Shown here one piece after another: positions 16,202 to 26,563 of a stretch of DNA of 64,000 nt (the stretch's first letter is position 1; each line of letters opens with the position of its first letter). The DNA comes from Candidatus Handelsmanbacteria bacterium (GTDB lineage Bacteria > Latescibacterota > UBA2968 > UBA8231): NCBI GenBank assembly GCA_016867395.1, contig VGJS01000002.1:62001-126000 (forward strand). The letters are read 5' to 3'. The position numbers were made by a program, and so were the translations under genes. The notes beneath the pieces were generated by a model, which did no database searches, was not told the DNA's origin, and worked only from the letters and a program-made list of their open reading frames with translations.

Positions 16202-16834
16202 ATGAGAGTACCCATCGCGCTGTCGGCCCTGGCCCTCTCCCTGAGCCTGGCTCCGGCCTGCGCCGCCGAGCAGGTCCCGGCCCCGCAGGCAGAGGTAGGC
16301 AAGCCTGCCCCGGCCTTCGTGCTGAAGGACACCGCGGGCGTGGAGCGCAGCCTGGCGGAGTTCAAAGACAAATGGGTGGTGCTCGAATGGGTCAACTTCG
16401 GCTGTCCTTTCGTCAAGAAGCACTACGGGGCTGGCAATATGCAGGGACTCCAGGCCGAGTACACCGCCAAGGGGGTGGTGTGGCTGTCGATCTGCTCCTC
16501 GGCGCCGGGAAAACAGGGCTATTACGAGGGCGAGGAGTTGAGGAAGGAGATCGCCGAGCGCAAGGTGGCGGCAACCCACTACCTGCTCGACCCCCAGGGT
16601 GGGGCGGGCAAGGCCTACGGAGCCAAGACCACGCCCCACATGTACGTGATCGACCCGGCCGGGTCCCTGGTCTACGTCGGCGGCATCGACGACATCCCCA
16701 GCGCCGACCCCGACGACCTGCCCAAGGCCAAAAACTGGGTGCGGCTCGCCCTCGACGCGGCGCTGGCCGGCAAGCCGGTGGAGACCTCCACCACCCCGCC
16801 CTACGGCTGCTCGGTGAAGTACGCCGAGAACTAG
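16202..16834 (+). CDS. Secreted thioredoxin-fold redoxin (AhpC/TSA-like)
   Basis: 210 aa with a signal peptide (MRVPIALSALALSLSLAPACAA). A thioredoxin/peroxiredoxin-like domain occupies ~30-190: 'VGKPAPAFVLKDTAGVERSL', then 'LEWVNFGCPFVKKHY', where a single Cys stands in place of CxxC, and the cis-Pro loop 'KTTPHMYVIDPAG'. This one-Cys layout is common in periplasmic redoxin-domain proteins that may act as thiol peroxidases. A second Cys sits near the C-terminus (YGCSVKY). An ideal AAGGAGGAG Shine-Dalgarno precedes ATG. It follows the dehydrogenase fusion by 35 bases and the glycosidase gene follows it by 9, so all three may form an operon. Confidence 0.82.
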   Translation: MRVPIALSALALSLSLAPACAAEQVPAPQAEVGKPAPAFVLKDTAGVERSLAEFKDKWVVLEWVNFGCPFVKKHYGAGNMQGLQAEYTAKGVVWLSICSSAPGKQGYYEGEELRKEIAERKVAATHYLLDPQGGAGKAYGAKTTPHMYVIDPAGSLVYVGGIDDIPSADPDDLPKAKNWVRLALDAALAGKPVETSTTPPYGCSVKYAEN

Positions 16835-16843
16835 CCCAAGCTG

Positions 16844-18322
16844 ATGGCCGCTCCTCTCCGCATCCACCCCCGGAACCCGAAGCTCTTCGAGTTCCGGGGC
16901 AAACCCCGGGTCCTGGTCTGCGCCACCGAGCACTACGGGGCGGTGCTCAACCGGGCCTTCCGCTTTGAGGTGTACCTCGCGGAGGCGGCCCTGCGGCGCC
17001 AGACCCTGACCCGGCTCTTCACCCTTTTCCGCGAATTGCAGTCGGCCAACAATCCGTACTCCTCCTGCAAGCCGGAGACCCCCGACTACCTGGCCCCCTT
17101 CCTTCGCACCGGCCCGGAAAAAGCGCTGGACGGGGAGCCCAAGTACGACCTCGACCAGTGGAACCCCGGGTTCTTCGAGCGCCTGCACCGCTTCCTCTCC
17201 CTCAGTTCGGAGTACGGGATCGGGGTGGAGGTGGTGCTCTTGAGCAACACCTACGGGGAAAATATCTGGGCCCTCAACCCGCTCAATCCCCAGAACAACG
17301 TCAACGGCCTGGAGGCGATGCACTGGCCCGAGTACATGACGCAGCGCCACGAGCAGCTCTTCGCCTACCAGTGCGCCCATGTCCGCAAGATCGTCGAGGA
17401 GACCTGCAGCTACGACCACGTCCTCTACGAGATCTGCAACGAGCCGGGCGGCAAGGCGCCCACCGGCCGCCCGGACAACCCCGCCCCCGAGGAGGTGGAC
17501 CAGTGGCAGGCGGCCCTGGCCGGTCTGGTCCGCCAGGTGGAGGAGGAGAGGGGAACCCGGCACCTGATCGCCGGCCAGCAGGCTTTTACCTGGACACCCT
17601 TCTTTCAGCCGGCCGACCAGACCTTCGCCGGCGAGTCTCCCTTTGAGGTGGTCAACATCCACCCCCTGCCCAACACCTCGGTGCGGGGCCAGAGCTACGA
17701 CCTGGGCGCCTTCATGTCCAAGCAGCTCCGGCTGCGCCAACTGCGCGACTACTGCCTGGCCGCCTACCCCCTGGCCAAGCCCCTCAACCTAGACGAGGAC
17801 AACGCCGCCACCCAGTATCGCGACCCGTCGGGCTGGACCCTCCACCGCAAGCGGGCCTGGATGGCGCTGATGTGCGGGGCTCACTACGACTGCATCGACT
17901 TCTCCCTGCTGCCCGGCCGCGAGGCCGGCACTCCCGAGTCGCAGCGCCACCTGCGCGCCTGGATGGGGCACCTGTCGGAGTTTGTCCACTCCCTGGACCT
18001 GGTGGCCGCCAAGCCGCTGGAGGGATTCCTCAAGCAGCAACCGCCCCACACCGTGGAGGCGGTTTTAGGGGTGCCGGGCCAGGACTACTGCGTGTACCTG
18101 GCCGACGGGCGCGAGGTGGAGGAGATCGGGGCGGGCCGGCCCATCGAGGGGCGGCTGATGTTCGACCTGCCGATGGGCTGGTACCGGACCGCCTGCTATT
18201 CGCCGGCCACCGGGCTCTATTCGCCCTGGCACTACCTGCGGGGGGGGAGCATGATCCGACTGGGGGTGCCGGACTTCGAGCAGGACCTGGTGCTGCGCAT
18301 CCTGCGGGACGCGGGGCCTTAG
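16844..18322 (+). CDS. Clan GH-A-like TIM-barrel glycoside hydrolase (putative)
   Basis: 492 aa, no signal peptide. The N-terminal strand 'PKLFEFRGKPRVLVCATEHYG' and the repeated strand/helix pattern resemble GH5-like and DUF4038-type TIM barrels. 'YEICNEPGGK' is the classic NEP motif carrying the acid/base Glu (~residue 200). A nucleophile candidate lies in 'LNLDEDNAA'. A small C-terminal beta-domain (~390-490, 'DYCVYLADGREVEEI') resembles the collagen-binding-like domain that ends such proteins. The substrate is unknown. Its TAG stop lies at the edge of an inserted 162-bp element; the reconstructed empty site also ends in TAG, so the protein is not truncated. Confidence 0.7.
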   Translation: MAAPLRIHPRNPKLFEFRGKPRVLVCATEHYGAVLNRAFRFEVYLAEAALRRQTLTRLFTLFRELQSANNPYSSCKPETPDYLAPFLRTGPEKALDGEPKYDLDQWNPGFFERLHRFLSLSSEYGIGVEVVLLSNTYGENIWALNPLNPQNNVNGLEAMHWPEYMTQRHEQLFAYQCAHVRKIVEETCSYDHVLYEICNEPGGKAPTGRPDNPAPEEVDQWQAALAGLVRQVEEERGTRHLIAGQQAFTWTPFFQPADQTFAGESPFEVVNIHPLPNTSVRGQSYDLGAFMSKQLRLRQLRDYCLAAYPLAKPLNLDEDNAATQYRDPSGWTLHRKRAWMALMCGAHYDCIDFSLLPGREAGTPESQRHLRAWMGHLSEFVHSLDLVAAKPLEGFLKQQPPHTVEAVLGVPGQDYCVYLADGREVEEIGAGRPIEGRLMFDLPMGWYRTACYSPATGLYSPWHYLRGGSMIRLGVPDFEQDLVLRILRDAGP

Positions 18323-18483
18323 GGCCTGTCTGAAAACCCATTCTGGCGCCGCCCGGCTGCAAGCGGCGCGTTCGGCGTTGCCCTCATTCGGCGTATCTGC
18401 GGATCAATACGCCTGCTTCGGGCGCCTTGCCCGCGCCGCTTTCGCTCGGGCTTGGGCCTAAGAGCGACTTTTCAGACAGGCCC
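18322..18483. mobile_element. 162-bp MITE-like element with 15-bp terminal inverted repeats and TA duplication
   Basis: The left end GGGCCTGTCTGAAAA (18322-18336) and the right end TTTTCAGACAGGCCC (18469-18483) are perfect inverted copies. Both are flanked by TA (18320-18321 and 18484-18485), a typical target duplication of IS630/Tc1 or some IS5-type transposases. Inside are further perfect arms, AAGCGGCGCG (18361-18370) / CGCGCCGCTT (18432-18441) and GGCGTAT / ATACGCC around a 10-base loop. The whole unit can therefore fold as one long hairpin. No ORF fits inside, so it is non-autonomous. It sits between two convergent genes and may act as a two-way terminator. Confidence 0.82.
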
Positions 18484-19250
18484 TAGCCGAGCAGGCGCCT
18501 GAGCCGGCGCAGCAGGCGGCCGGCCGGGCCACGGGCGGGGGGAAAGCGGAAGACCAGCACCGGGGTCCCGGCGAGTTCGGAGATCTTGTGCGCCCTCGGG
18601 CCGACGGCGGCGAGGGCCTCCTGGTAACGGCGGGCCCACTCGGCGCTGTGGGTGAAGAAGACCTTGTTGCCGCCGATGGCCACCGGGAAGAGGCGCTCCG
18701 GGTGGTCTGCCAGGAAGCGCTGAGCGCCTTCGGCGACGCCCGGCCACTGCTCGTTGTAGAAGTCGTCCAGGATGAGGATGCCCCCCTCGGCCAGGGCGCT
18801 GCTGGCGGTGCGCAGGTCCCCATAGGTCAGGTCGGCGGTGTGGCCCCCGTCGACCGAGAAGAGCCGCGCCCCGCCGCCCAGCACCTCCCGCACCTGCCCT
18901 CCGTCCAGTTCCGCCGAATTCGCCTTGACGAGTTGGATGCGTCCCAGGTCGCAGCCGTGGGCCTTCAGATTGGCCTCAAGCCTGGCGTAGTCCCCCCGCC
19001 CCGAGGCGTCGAGATTCTGGTCCTGGTCCTCGAAAAGGTCCCAGGCCGCGCTCAACTCGTCCGGCCCGCTGAGCAGATGTAACAGGATGAAGAGCCGGCC
19101 GTGGTGCACCCCGATCTCCCCGATGCCCCCCCGCACCCCCAAAGCGCGCTGCAGCCCGGCCAGGGAGATCAGCAGCTCCATGGCGCCGGGCCAGAGCCAG
19201 CCTTCCACCTGCAGGTGGCCCTTGGTCTGGTACCGCGTCAGGGCGTCCAT
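18483..19250 (-). CDS. Class I SAM-dependent methyltransferase (Methyltransf_24-like)
   Basis: 255 aa. Motif I is 'GIGEIGVHHGRLFILL' (~42-57), the acidic SAM-binding residue lies in 'AWDLFEDQDQNLDASG', and 'LFSVDGGHTADLTYGDLRTA' followed by 'LILDDFYNEQWPGV' is typical of the family that includes macrolide and rhamnosyl O-methyltransferases and CmcI-like enzymes. SAM-dependent O-methylation of a sugar or secondary metabolite is likely; the substrate is unknown. The basic C-terminus (RLLRRLRRLLG) ends at the inserted MITE; the reconstructed empty site still gives a stop, so the end is original. It starts 149 bases from the divergent lactonase gene. Confidence 0.75.
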   Translation of the reverse strand: MDALTRYQTKGHLQVEGWLWPGAMELLISLAGLQRALGVRGGIGEIGVHHGRLFILLHLLSGPDELSAAWDLFEDQDQNLDASGRGDYARLEANLKAHGCDLGRIQLVKANSAELDGGQVREVLGGGARLFSVDGGHTADLTYGDLRTASSALAEGGILILDDFYNEQWPGVAEGAQRFLADHPERLFPVAIGGNKVFFTHSAEWARRYQEALAAVGPRAHKISELAGTPVLVFRFPPARGPAGRLLRRLRRLLG

Positions 19251-19322
19251 TCAGGGTTCCTACGGATGGGAGGGGGGCGGCGGCTGGGATCCATGGCAGC
19301 TATGAAAGGCCGCCGCCGGCCC

Positions 19323-19352
19323 GGTGTCAAGGTGGCCGCGAGGATTGACACC
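19323..19352 (+). repeat. 8-bp dyad GGTGTCAA-N14-TTGACACC containing a -35 element
   Basis: Perfect inverted arms at 19323-19330 and 19345-19352. The right arm contains TTGACA (19345-19350), a consensus -35. The matching -10 window (19368-19373, TTCTTT) is poor, as expected for a regulated or activator-dependent promoter of the downstream catabolic genes. Confidence 0.45.
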
Positions 19353-19370
19353 GGGGTGCAAAGCCGCTTC

Positions 19371-19388
19371 TTTCTGCCCGGGCAGAAA
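19371..19388. promoter_or_regulatory. 18-bp perfect palindrome (putative operator) before the catabolic cluster
   Basis: TTTCTGCCCGGGCAGAAA reads the same on both strands over 18 bases. It lies 11 bases before the ATG at 19400, between the -35-bearing dyad and the Shine-Dalgarno. The position suits a repressor operator (for example GntR or LacI type); no regulator gene is in the window. Confidence 0.55.
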
Positions 19389-19399
19389 AGGAGGCAGTG

Positions 19400-20362
19400 A
19401 TGAGCAGCGCCGCGGTGGGCGGGGAGGTGATCACGGTCCTGGGGACGATCCGCCCGGAGGAGATGGGGCTGACCTACACCCACGAGCACCTGATCCTCGA
19501 CGCCATGGACCACTACCCCAGCTACGAGTACGTCATCGACGACGAGGACCTGGTCGCCCGCGAGGTAGAGGAGTTCACCAGCCGGGGGGGGCGGACCATC
19601 TGCGACGTGACCCTGGACGAGATCGGGCGCAACCCGGCGGCCCTGGTCCGCCTGGCCAAACGCGCCGGCATCAACATCCTCATGGGGTGCGGCTGGTACC
19701 GCGAGTTCGGCTACCCCAGGATCGTCGCCGAGCGCACCAGCCGCGAGCTGGCCGACCTCCTCGTCCGCGAGATCGAGGTGGGTGTGGGGGATACCGGGGT
19801 GCGGGCCGGGTTTATCGGGGAGATCGGCACGGGCCGGCACTTCGTCAAGCCGGCGGAGGAGCGGGTCTTCCGCGCCGCGGCCCTGGCCCAAGCCCGGACC
19901 GGGGTGGCCATCACCACCCACACCACCCGCTGGGGCACCCTGGCCCTGGAACAGATCGCCATGTTGCGCGAGTTTGGCGCCGATCTGAGCCGGGTCATCA
20001 TCGGCCATCTGGGCGACCGCATCGGCGTCCATCACCTCCTGCCCCTGGCCGAGCAGGGAGTCTACATCGAGGTGGACAATATCGGCTACCTCGACTACCA
20101 GCCCGAATGGGTGCGGGCCGACAACGTGGCGGCTCTGGTGAAGGAGGGTTTTGGCGCCCGGGTGCTGCTCTCCGAGGATATCTGCTCCCTGCGCCACCTC
20201 AAATACGCCGGCGGCAAGGGTTACGGGTACCTGCTCGAGGTCTTCGTGCCCCTGCTGCGGGAGCGCGGCCTCACCGACGAGCAACTCCAGCAACTCCTGG
20301 TCGCCAACCCGGCACGGGTCTTTGCGCGGCGCTGTGCCCAACCCGAAGGCGGCAAACCATGA
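19400..20362 (+). CDS. Phosphotriesterase-family metallohydrolase (probable lactonase)
   Basis: 320 aa amidohydrolase-superfamily TIM barrel. Ligands expected for a binuclear metal site are visible: THEHL (HxH, strand 1), the bridging Glu in 'GFIGEIGTG', His in ITTHTTR, His in IIGHLGDR and Asp in 'LLSEDIC'. Most PTE-like proteins are lactonases or esterases rather than phosphotriesterases. With two dehydratases downstream, hydrolysis of a sugar lactone is the likeliest job (inference). I start at ATG 19400 with AAGGAGG 5 bases upstream; the track's GTG at 19397 is less well spaced. The stop overlaps the next ATG by 4 bases (ATGA). First gene of the 19.4-23.5 kb operon. Confidence 0.85.
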   Translation: MSSAAVGGEVITVLGTIRPEEMGLTYTHEHLILDAMDHYPSYEYVIDDEDLVAREVEEFTSRGGRTICDVTLDEIGRNPAALVRLAKRAGINILMGCGWYREFGYPRIVAERTSRELADLLVREIEVGVGDTGVRAGFIGEIGTGRHFVKPAEERVFRAAALAQARTGVAITTHTTRWGTLALEQIAMLREFGADLSRVIIGHLGDRIGVHHLLPLAEQGVYIEVDNIGYLDYQPEWVRADNVAALVKEGFGARVLLSEDICSLRHLKYAGGKGYGYLLEVFVPLLRERGLTDEQLQQLLVANPARVFARRCAQPEGGKP

Positions 20363-21558
20363 AGATCACTCGCAGCGAAGTATTCGTCCTGGGCGACCCC
20401 GAGCCGCAGGGCAAGGTGGACGCCTCGCGGGTCCACGGCCTGGCCTTCGTGCGGCTGCACACCGACGAAGGATTGACCGGTATCTCGGAGATCTTCACCG
20501 TGCCGCCGGGGGTGGCGCGGGCGGTGCTGGATGGCCCCGAGTCGCTCTATGGCCGGCAACTGGTAGGGGAGGAGGTCACCCACCCGGAGCGGCTGTGGAC
20601 CAAGCTCTACAACAGCATGCTGCATGGCAACCGGCGGGGCTGGGCCATCATCTGTCTGGGGGCGGTGGATGTGGCCCTGTGGGATCTGTACGGGAAGCGG
20701 CTCAAGCAGCCGGTGTACCAGTTGCTGGGTGGGGCGGAGCGGGCCCAGCACCAGATCTGGCGCCCCGGCGATGGGCAGGAGGTGGTGCCGTACTGCACCA
20801 TCATCTCGGACCAGTGGGATCGGCAGAGTGTGCTGCGGCAGCAGGTGGAGCGGGTGGTGCGCCTGCGGGAGCTGGGATACCGGGCCTTCAAGGTCGAGCC
20901 CATGTACCAGGACCCGGACACCATCGTCGAACTGGCGCGGCTGACCCGCCAGGCCGTGGGCCGGGAGGTGACCCTGGCCGTGGACGTGGGATATCTGTGG
21001 AACGACGTGGCCATCGCCCTGGCCACCATCGAGCGGCTGGTCGAACACGAGATCCTCTTCTTCGAGACCCCCTTCCCGGTGGACTCCATGGAGGCGTACG
21101 CCAAACTGGCCGCCCGTTCGCCCATTCCTTTGGCCGCCGGCGAGCACACGGTGAGCCGCTGGGAGTTCCTCGACCTGATGGACCGGGGCGGGGTGCAGGT
21201 GGCCCAGCCCTACATGACCACCTGTGGCGGGCTGACCGAGGCCAAGCGCATCGTCGACTTGGCCCAGCCGCGCGGGGCCTTGGTCTGCCCGGGCAACTGG
21301 TCCACCCATCTGCTGGGCGCTGCGTCAGTGCACCTGGCCGCGTACTCGCCCATCACCCCGGTCTTCGAGATGGCCCCCACCGAGGTCTACTGGTCGCCCC
21401 TGCGCCGGGCCCTGCAGGAACTCTTCTTCCCGGTCAAGGACGGGGCAGTGGCCCTGCCCGAGCGTCCCGGCATCGGCCTCGAGCTGCCGGCCGAGCTGGT
21501 GGAGCACTTCGTGATCGGCCCGGAGAAAGGCTGGCGCTACCATGAAGACCAGGATTGA
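20359..21558 (+). CDS. Enolase-superfamily (mandelate racemase/muconate lactonizing-like) enzyme, probable acid-sugar dehydratase
   Basis: 399 aa. The N-terminal capping domain (~1-125) ends in 'AVDVALWDLYGKRLKQPVYQLLGG', the family hallmark. In the barrel I see Lys in 'YRAFKVEP' and metal ligands Asp in 'LAVDVGYLW', Glu in 'FFETPFP' and Glu in 'LAAGEHTVSRWEF'. A late strand 'GNWSTHLLGAASVHLAA' offers the His. Family members abstract a proton next to a carboxylate; acid-sugar dehydration is the commonest activity in this branch. It is coupled to the lactonase gene by a 4-base overlap and to the next gene by a 17-base overlap. The exact substrate is unknown. Confidence 0.85.
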   Translation: MKITRSEVFVLGDPEPQGKVDASRVHGLAFVRLHTDEGLTGISEIFTVPPGVARAVLDGPESLYGRQLVGEEVTHPERLWTKLYNSMLHGNRRGWAIICLGAVDVALWDLYGKRLKQPVYQLLGGAERAQHQIWRPGDGQEVVPYCTIISDQWDRQSVLRQQVERVVRLRELGYRAFKVEPMYQDPDTIVELARLTRQAVGREVTLAVDVGYLWNDVAIALATIERLVEHEILFFETPFPVDSMEAYAKLAARSPIPLAAGEHTVSRWEFLDLMDRGGVQVAQPYMTTCGGLTEAKRIVDLAQPRGALVCPGNWSTHLLGAASVHLAAYSPITPVFEMAPTEVYWSPLRRALQELFFPVKDGAVALPERPGIGLELPAELVEHFVIGPEKGWRYHEDQD

Positions 21559-22849
21559 GTGGAAAGCGGGCCTCGCCCGCCGAATCATCACTCCGCAGAC
21601 CCCGGTATGGCTGGCCGGGTACGGCACCCGCCGCGCCCCGGAGGGCATACTGCACGAGCTGTGGCTCAAGGTGCTGGCCCTGGAGGACGAGGGCGGCAAG
21701 CGGCTGGTGCTGGCCACCTGCGACCACATGGGCATGTCCAAGACCATCTACGAGCGGCTGTACGAGAAGGTGCGGCAGCGCTTTGGACTGGAGCGGGCCG
21801 AGTTCATGCTCGCCTTCTCCCACAACCACTGCGGTCCCATCCTCGAGGACGACCTGGTGGACTACTATCCCCTCGACGAGGAGCAGCGCCGGCTGGTGGC
21901 CGAGTACTCGGTGTGGTTCGAGGACCAGACCGTGGTGGCGGTGGGAGAGGCGCTGGCGGACCTGCGGCCGGCCCGCCTGGAGCGCGGGGAGGGGCATTGC
22001 ACCTTTGCGGTGAACCGCCGCGAGAATCCCGAGGCCCAGGTGCAGCAGCTGATCGCCGAGGGGAAACCCTTCAAGGGCGCGGTGGACCACTACGTGCCGG
22101 TGCTGGCGATCCGGGGCGAGGGGGAGGAATTGCGCGGGCTGTTGTTCGGCTACGCCTGCCACCCCACCACCCTCAACTTCACCTACTGGTGCGGGGACTA
22201 TCCAGGCTTTGCCCAGCAAGACCTGGAAGCGCGCTTTCTGGGGACCACGGCGATGTTCTTCAACACCTGCGGGGCAGACCAGAACCCTCTGCCGCGCCGG
22301 CAGGTGATTCGCTGCCAGAAGTACGGGCGGATGCTGGCCAGGGCGGTGGAGGAGGTGCTGGAGGGACCCATGCAGCCCCTGGGCGGGGGGGCACGGGCGG
22401 CCTTTGAGTTCGTGGACCTGGATTACGACGAGCTGGTGACCCGCGAAACCCTCAAACCCGTGGCCGAGGGCCAGAGTGCCGTGCACGCCCGCTGGGCCAG
22501 GCGCCTGCTGGGGCTGCTTGAGGCGGGCGTGGAATTCCCCACCTCGTACCCGTACCCGGTGCAAGCCTGGAAGCTGGGCGGGGAACTGCTCTTCATCGCC
22601 CTGGGCGCCGAGGCCGTGGTCGATTACTCCCTGCGCTTCCGGGGCGAGTACGGAAAACGGGCGTGGATCTGCGGGTACGCCAATGACATGGCCGCGTACA
22701 TCCCCTCGCGCCGGGTGTGGGAGGAGGGCGGGTACGAGGGCGGACCGCACCTCGACGAGTACGGGAGGCCGGCCTGGCGCTGGGCCGGCGACGTGGAGGA
22801 ACGCATCGCCCTCACCGTGCACCGGGTGGTGCAGCGAGCAGGAGGCTGA
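21542..22849 (+). CDS. Neutral/alkaline ceramidase N-terminal-domain hydrolase (putative)
   Basis: 435 aa without a signal peptide. The N-terminus 'GLARRIITPQTPVWLAGYGTR' and the segments 'LATCDHMGMSK', 'AFSHNHCGP' (zinc-type HNH) and 'GYACHPTTL' match the catalytic N-terminal domain shared by neutral ceramidases and many uncharacterised bacterial homologues. The bacterial proteins often lie in carbohydrate clusters, so ceramide need not be the substrate. The C-terminal immunoglobulin-like domain of true ceramidases is absent. The start overlaps the upstream gene by 17 bases, showing tight coupling. An amidase or esterase step in breakdown of a conjugated sugar is my inference. Confidence 0.8.
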   Translation: MKTRIEWKAGLARRIITPQTPVWLAGYGTRRAPEGILHELWLKVLALEDEGGKRLVLATCDHMGMSKTIYERLYEKVRQRFGLERAEFMLAFSHNHCGPILEDDLVDYYPLDEEQRRLVAEYSVWFEDQTVVAVGEALADLRPARLERGEGHCTFAVNRRENPEAQVQQLIAEGKPFKGAVDHYVPVLAIRGEGEELRGLLFGYACHPTTLNFTYWCGDYPGFAQQDLEARFLGTTAMFFNTCGADQNPLPRRQVIRCQKYGRMLARAVEEVLEGPMQPLGGGARAAFEFVDLDYDELVTRETLKPVAEGQSAVHARWARRLLGLLEAGVEFPTSYPYPVQAWKLGGELLFIALGAEAVVDYSLRFRGEYGKRAWICGYANDMAAYIPSRRVWEEGGYEGGPHLDEYGRPAWRWAGDVEERIALTVHRVVQRAGG

Positions 22850-22850
22850 G

Positions 22851-23549
22851 ATGCAATACCGCGAAGGCTTCGACGAAGGACCCGGTGGCTGGTACGGCTG
22901 GATCAGCAACGCGGCCGGCCCCAAACCCCTGGAGATCCGCGACAGCTGCGCCCTGAGCCGCAGCCCCTGGTGGATCGACTACAACCACGCCCCGCCCGGG
23001 GCAGGGTACCTCAACCTGCTCTATATCCTCAACACCGGCGGCCGGCCCGGCGAACACCAGCGCGAGGTGGAGGGGGAGAACCGTTTCACCAAAGGCGGGT
23101 ACCCCACCAACTTCAGCGAGGCCCGGTTTTCGCTGCGCCTCAGAGGGGAGTTGGCGGCCAAAGGGGCGCAGCTGGTGCTGCTCTGCCAGGCGGTACACCA
23201 GGGCATCTGCTCGGGCTGGCTTCTCACCGGCAAGCCCTTCGGGGTAACCCCCGAATGGACCGAGCAGACCGTGACCCTGGAACCGGATCCGGCGCAGTGG
23301 ACCTGCCTGGGCTCGCGCCACGACCGGGCCGACTTTTATGGTGTCCTCCCGCTGGAGCGGGTGCTGGGGGACGTCAACACCGACATCCTGCTGGTGCTGC
23401 ACCCCCTCGAGGTGGTGCCGATGGGCCCGCTGGCCGGGGATCCGCACCGGTTGCGGCCCGAGCGCGATTATCCGGTGTGGCGGGGTCGGCTGCCGGAAGG
23501 GTACGTGCTGCTGGATGAGGTGCGCATCGACTTCGCCCACCCAAGGTAA
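22851..23549 (+). CDS. Conserved-looking protein of unknown function, predicted beta-rich
   Basis: 232 aa, no signal peptide, no family I recognise. The sequence is aromatic-rich with alternating strand patterns ('GWYGWISNAAGPKP', 'GYLNLLYILNTGG', 'FSLRLRGEL', 'TVTLEPDPAQWTCLG'). This looks like a jelly-roll or laminin-G-like sandwich as found in sugar-binding domains or heparinase-associated proteins. It starts 1 base after the ceramidase-like stop (TGAGATG), so it belongs to the same operon and probably acts on the same compound. A 228-base gap with no recognisable element follows (a 9-base G run lies at 23623-23631). Confidence 0.6.
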   Translation: MQYREGFDEGPGGWYGWISNAAGPKPLEIRDSCALSRSPWWIDYNHAPPGAGYLNLLYILNTGGRPGEHQREVEGENRFTKGGYPTNFSEARFSLRLRGELAAKGAQLVLLCQAVHQGICSGWLLTGKPFGVTPEWTEQTVTLEPDPAQWTCLGSRHDRADFYGVLPLERVLGDVNTDILLVLHPLEVVPMGPLAGDPHRLRPERDYPVWRGRLPEGYVLLDEVRIDFAHPR

Positions 23550-23777
23550 AGGCCCCGACCCACCGCAGAGGGCCAGGGCCTCGCCGGTGGAGCAGGGGCG
23601 GGCCTGCGCCAGCTTGGGTACCGGGGGGGGGTGGGGCTCAGGGTCGGGCGTAGCCGGCGTCCTGCTTGTCGCCCACGGTGGAGGGGAATTGGGCCGCGGC
23701 GCCGGGATGGGGGTGTGATACGCCCCACAACGGGTTCCTTCTTTCTCAGACTTGGATCACCGAGACGGGGAGACACA

Positions 23778-25499
<1,722 letters not shown>

Positions 25500-25506
25500 G
25501 GAAACC

Positions 25507-26556
25507 ATGACGGCCGACCAGTTTCATCGCAGCCATCCCATCTGCGACCTGCTGGGAATCAACCTCACCCATCCGCGTTTTCTGCTCGACCACATCGACC
25601 TGGGCCAGCGCCAGCACACCACCTGCCGGGGCGACTTCGTCAAACTGAAGGAGTGGGGTCTGTCGGTGGTGATGTGCAAAGGGGGGCCGGCCCAGTATGA
25701 CGGCAACTTCGCCGGCCTCTGGAAGAGTCAGCCCGAATGGCGCGAGGGCCGGCCCGACCCGGAGCCGATGTTCCTGTCCGGGTCCATCAAGAGCCCCACC
25801 CAGCTGGTGCTGGCGGTACTGGACCGCTTCCTGGGCGACGTCGAGGCCCACCCCGACAAGGTGCTGCTGGTGCACAGGGCCGCCGATCTGGACCGGGCGC
25901 GGGCCCAAGACAAACTGGCGCTGCTGATGGGGGCCAACCGGAGCGACTGGTTCGGCGACAGTCCGGGGGTGCTGCGCATGTTCGCCCGGTTGGGGTTGCG
26001 GATGATCACCCTGGGGCAGAGCGGCCGGGAGTTGGGCTACGACGCCAGCGACGAGGTACGCTCGGGCGGCCGGATGACGACGCTGGGTTTGCGGATGATC
26101 CGGGAGATGAACCGCGCCGGCATCCTCATCGACCTGGCCCACACCAACGAGGTCTGCGCTCTCGACATCATCGAAAATTCGGCCAGCCCGGTGATCGACT
26201 CCCACTCCAATCCGCAGGTTTTGGAGCCGTCGCCGCGCAACACCAGCGACGCGGTGATGAAGGCCCTCGCCGCGCGCGGCGGCCTGCTGGGCATCATGCC
26301 GCCCATCAGCCGGCCCGCCGGGGAGCAGCCCTACCAGGGCGTGCCGGCCGACCAGCTGGCCAGGACCATCGGCTACCTCCGCTACGCCGTGGACCTGATG
26401 GGGGTGGAGGGAGTGGGCATCGGCACCCACTTCAACAGCGCCGTGTTCCCCTACCTCACCGAGGGGTTGCTGGACGCCGGGTTCAGCGAGGCGGATGCGG
26501 CGCTCATCCTGGGCGGCAACTACCTGCGCCTGCTGCGCCAGGTCCTTCCCGCCTGA
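25507..26556 (+). CDS. M19 (membrane dipeptidase)-like protein with altered metal site
   Basis: 349 aa with clear overall similarity to renal-type dipeptidases: 'LGLRMITLGQSGRELGYDAS', 'GGRMTTLGLRMIREMNRAG' and 'ILIDLAHTNE', then 'VIDSHSNPQ' and 'GVEGVGIGTHFN'. The two later His ligands (DLAH, SHSN) are present. Positions that normally supply the first HxD pair (ICDLLGI here), the bridging Glu of the EGG motif (LLMGAN here) and the Asp of GSDFDG (GTHFN here) all differ. It may bind one metal, act on another substrate or be non-enzymatic. It starts 7 bases after the dehydratase stop and overlaps no neighbour. Confidence 0.75.
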   Translation: MTADQFHRSHPICDLLGINLTHPRFLLDHIDLGQRQHTTCRGDFVKLKEWGLSVVMCKGGPAQYDGNFAGLWKSQPEWREGRPDPEPMFLSGSIKSPTQLVLAVLDRFLGDVEAHPDKVLLVHRAADLDRARAQDKLALLMGANRSDWFGDSPGVLRMFARLGLRMITLGQSGRELGYDASDEVRSGGRMTTLGLRMIREMNRAGILIDLAHTNEVCALDIIENSASPVIDSHSNPQVLEPSPRNTSDAVMKALAARGGLLGIMPPISRPAGEQPYQGVPADQLARTIGYLRYAVDLMGVEGVGIGTHFNSAVFPYLTEGLLDAGFSEADAALILGGNYLRLLRQVLPA

Positions 26557-26563
26557 TGCCGCC

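Noticed and set aside
23550-23777. Possible minus-strand peptide remnant or small gene in the 228-base gap
   Set aside because: Only about 20 protein-like codons are visible, with no start, no ribosome site and no family.
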